A stretch of DNA of 6,467 nucleotides from Acidobacteriaceae bacterium. Lineage in GTDB: Bacteria > Acidobacteriota > Terriglobia > Terriglobales > Acidobacteriaceae. The translations under genes were made by a program, and so were the position numbers. Numbering within the stretch: position 1 is the stretch's first letter; the number at the start of each line of letters is the position of its first letter. This document shows positions 6,033-6,467 of this stretch, one piece after another. The stretch lies in assembly GCA_003167305.1 (NCBI GenBank), contig PMTP01000134.1, forward strand, positions 9,379-15,845. Reading direction: 5' to 3'. The notes under the pieces are model-generated. The model saw only the letters and a list, made by a program, of their open reading frames with translations. It searched no databases and had not been told where the DNA came from.

Positions 6033-6467
6033 ATGCCGCAAACTTCTCCAGCCGCCGCGCCCCAGACCACCCGCTCCGCGTGGGTCATGGAACCGCACCC
6101 GCAAGCCGTTCAAGCCCCCATCATCCATCTCCAGAATCTCGAAAAGACCTACACCACCGCGCGCGGCTCGCTCACGCTTTTTCGCGGCCTGAACCTTGAA
6201 GTCCAGCCCGGCGAGATGGTGGCCATCGTTGGCCAATCGGGCGCGGGCAAGAGCACGCTGCTGCATATTCTGGGAGCGCTGGATGCACCCACCGCCGGAA
6301 CAGTCACCTGCGCCGCGGTCAACGTGGCCCAGCTTTCGCCGCAGGAAGCCGCCGCCTTCCGCAATCGCGAGATCGGCTACGTCTGGCAGTTTCATTACCT
6401 GCTGCCGGAGTTCACGGCTCTGGAAAACGTTGCAATGCCGTTGCTGGCTCGCGGCCTGCGTAAATCC
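6033..6467 (+). CDS. lolD: LolD-type lipoprotein-releasing ABC transporter ATPase (N-terminal part, 3' truncated)
   Basis: The open frame runs from ATG 6033 past the window edge, giving 145 residues. Walker A is GQSGAGKST (67-75), followed by [13 protein letters not shown], and the Q-loop region reads [21 protein letters not shown] (118-138, Q119). The QFH.LLP.FTALENV stretch is a hallmark of LolD, the cytoplasmic ATPase of the LolCDE complex that extracts outer-membrane lipoproteins from the inner membrane; MacB-type ATPases differ there. The signature motif, Walker B and H-loop lie outside the window. The N-terminus from 6033 carries about 30 residues before the ABC fold ([17 protein letters not shown]...), longer than in E. 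coli LolD. An in-frame ATG at 6087 would give a more typical length, and neither start has a clear Shine-Dalgarno. A nearby TAA at 6015 closes the frame upstream. An outer membrane is implied. Confidence 0.85.
   Translation, partial: MPQTSPAAAPQTTRSAWVMEPHPQAVQAPIIHLQNLEKTYTTARGSLTLFRGLNLEVQPGEMVAIVGQSGAGKSTLLHILGALDAPTAGTVTCAAVNVAQLSPQEAAAFRNREIGYVWQFHYLLPEFTALENVAMPLLARGLRKS

Noticed and set aside
5908..6192. 94-codon plus-strand frame in the gap before the ABC ATPase
   Set aside because: It overlaps the LolD N-terminus in another frame, has a non-ATG start and low-complexity Pro/Arg content.

Overview
This looks like a chromosomal segment of a GC-rich bacterium, most likely an Acidobacteriota (Terriglobia-like) species. 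That placement is an inference. It rests on two intergenic repeats resembling ones I associate with those genomes (a TGGGTGCCCCA-type element at 684-785 and a CCTGAGCGA..CGAAG-type element at 5705-5777), on the Asp-box propeller gene, and on several genes that appear to have almost no 5' leader. There are no rRNA or tRNA genes, CRISPR arrays, transposases or phage genes.

Layout. 1-672: the C-terminal part of a GH94 disaccharide phosphorylase (cellobiose-phosphorylase-like), cut by the window edge. 673-822: an intergenic stretch with a repeat and a perfect hairpin. 823-2202: an AGE-fold cellobiose 2-epimerase, overlapping by four bases (ATGA) a GH130 4-O-beta-mannosyl-glucose phosphorylase at 2199-3449. 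3465-3902, minus strand: a small cupin protein, convergent with the GH130 gene. 4005-4487: guanine deaminase. 4533-5681: a secreted Asp-box/YCF48-like beta-propeller protein. 5682-6032: intergenic, with a second repeat family. 6033-6467: the start of a LolD-type ABC transporter ATPase, cut by the right edge.

How they work together. The first three genes form a compact route for intracellular beta-1,4-linked disaccharides from mannan, glucomannan and cellulose. In the known pathway the epimerase converts mannobiose to mannosyl-glucose. The GH130 enzyme splits this with phosphate into mannose-1-phosphate and glucose, and the GH94 enzyme splits cellobiose into glucose-1-phosphate and glucose. 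The downstream genes look unrelated to sugar use (purine salvage, cupin, secreted propeller, lipoprotein export).

Most notable observation. The epimerase carries an extra C-terminal segment of about 50 residues that does not belong to its family. It closely resembles the C-terminal, toxin-binding part of RelB/DinJ-type antitoxins (KALPFE...IPN..TIAAM...). It is lower in GC than the body of the gene, and no ribbon-helix-helix half or toxin gene is present. I read it as an antitoxin-gene remnant captured by in-frame fusion. Other points are a marked GC dip inside the propeller gene and a run of genes with a -10-like hexamer only 6-12 bases before the ATG. I do not see a complete, undescribed system here; the core is a recognisable mannan/cellobiose phosphorolysis cluster.
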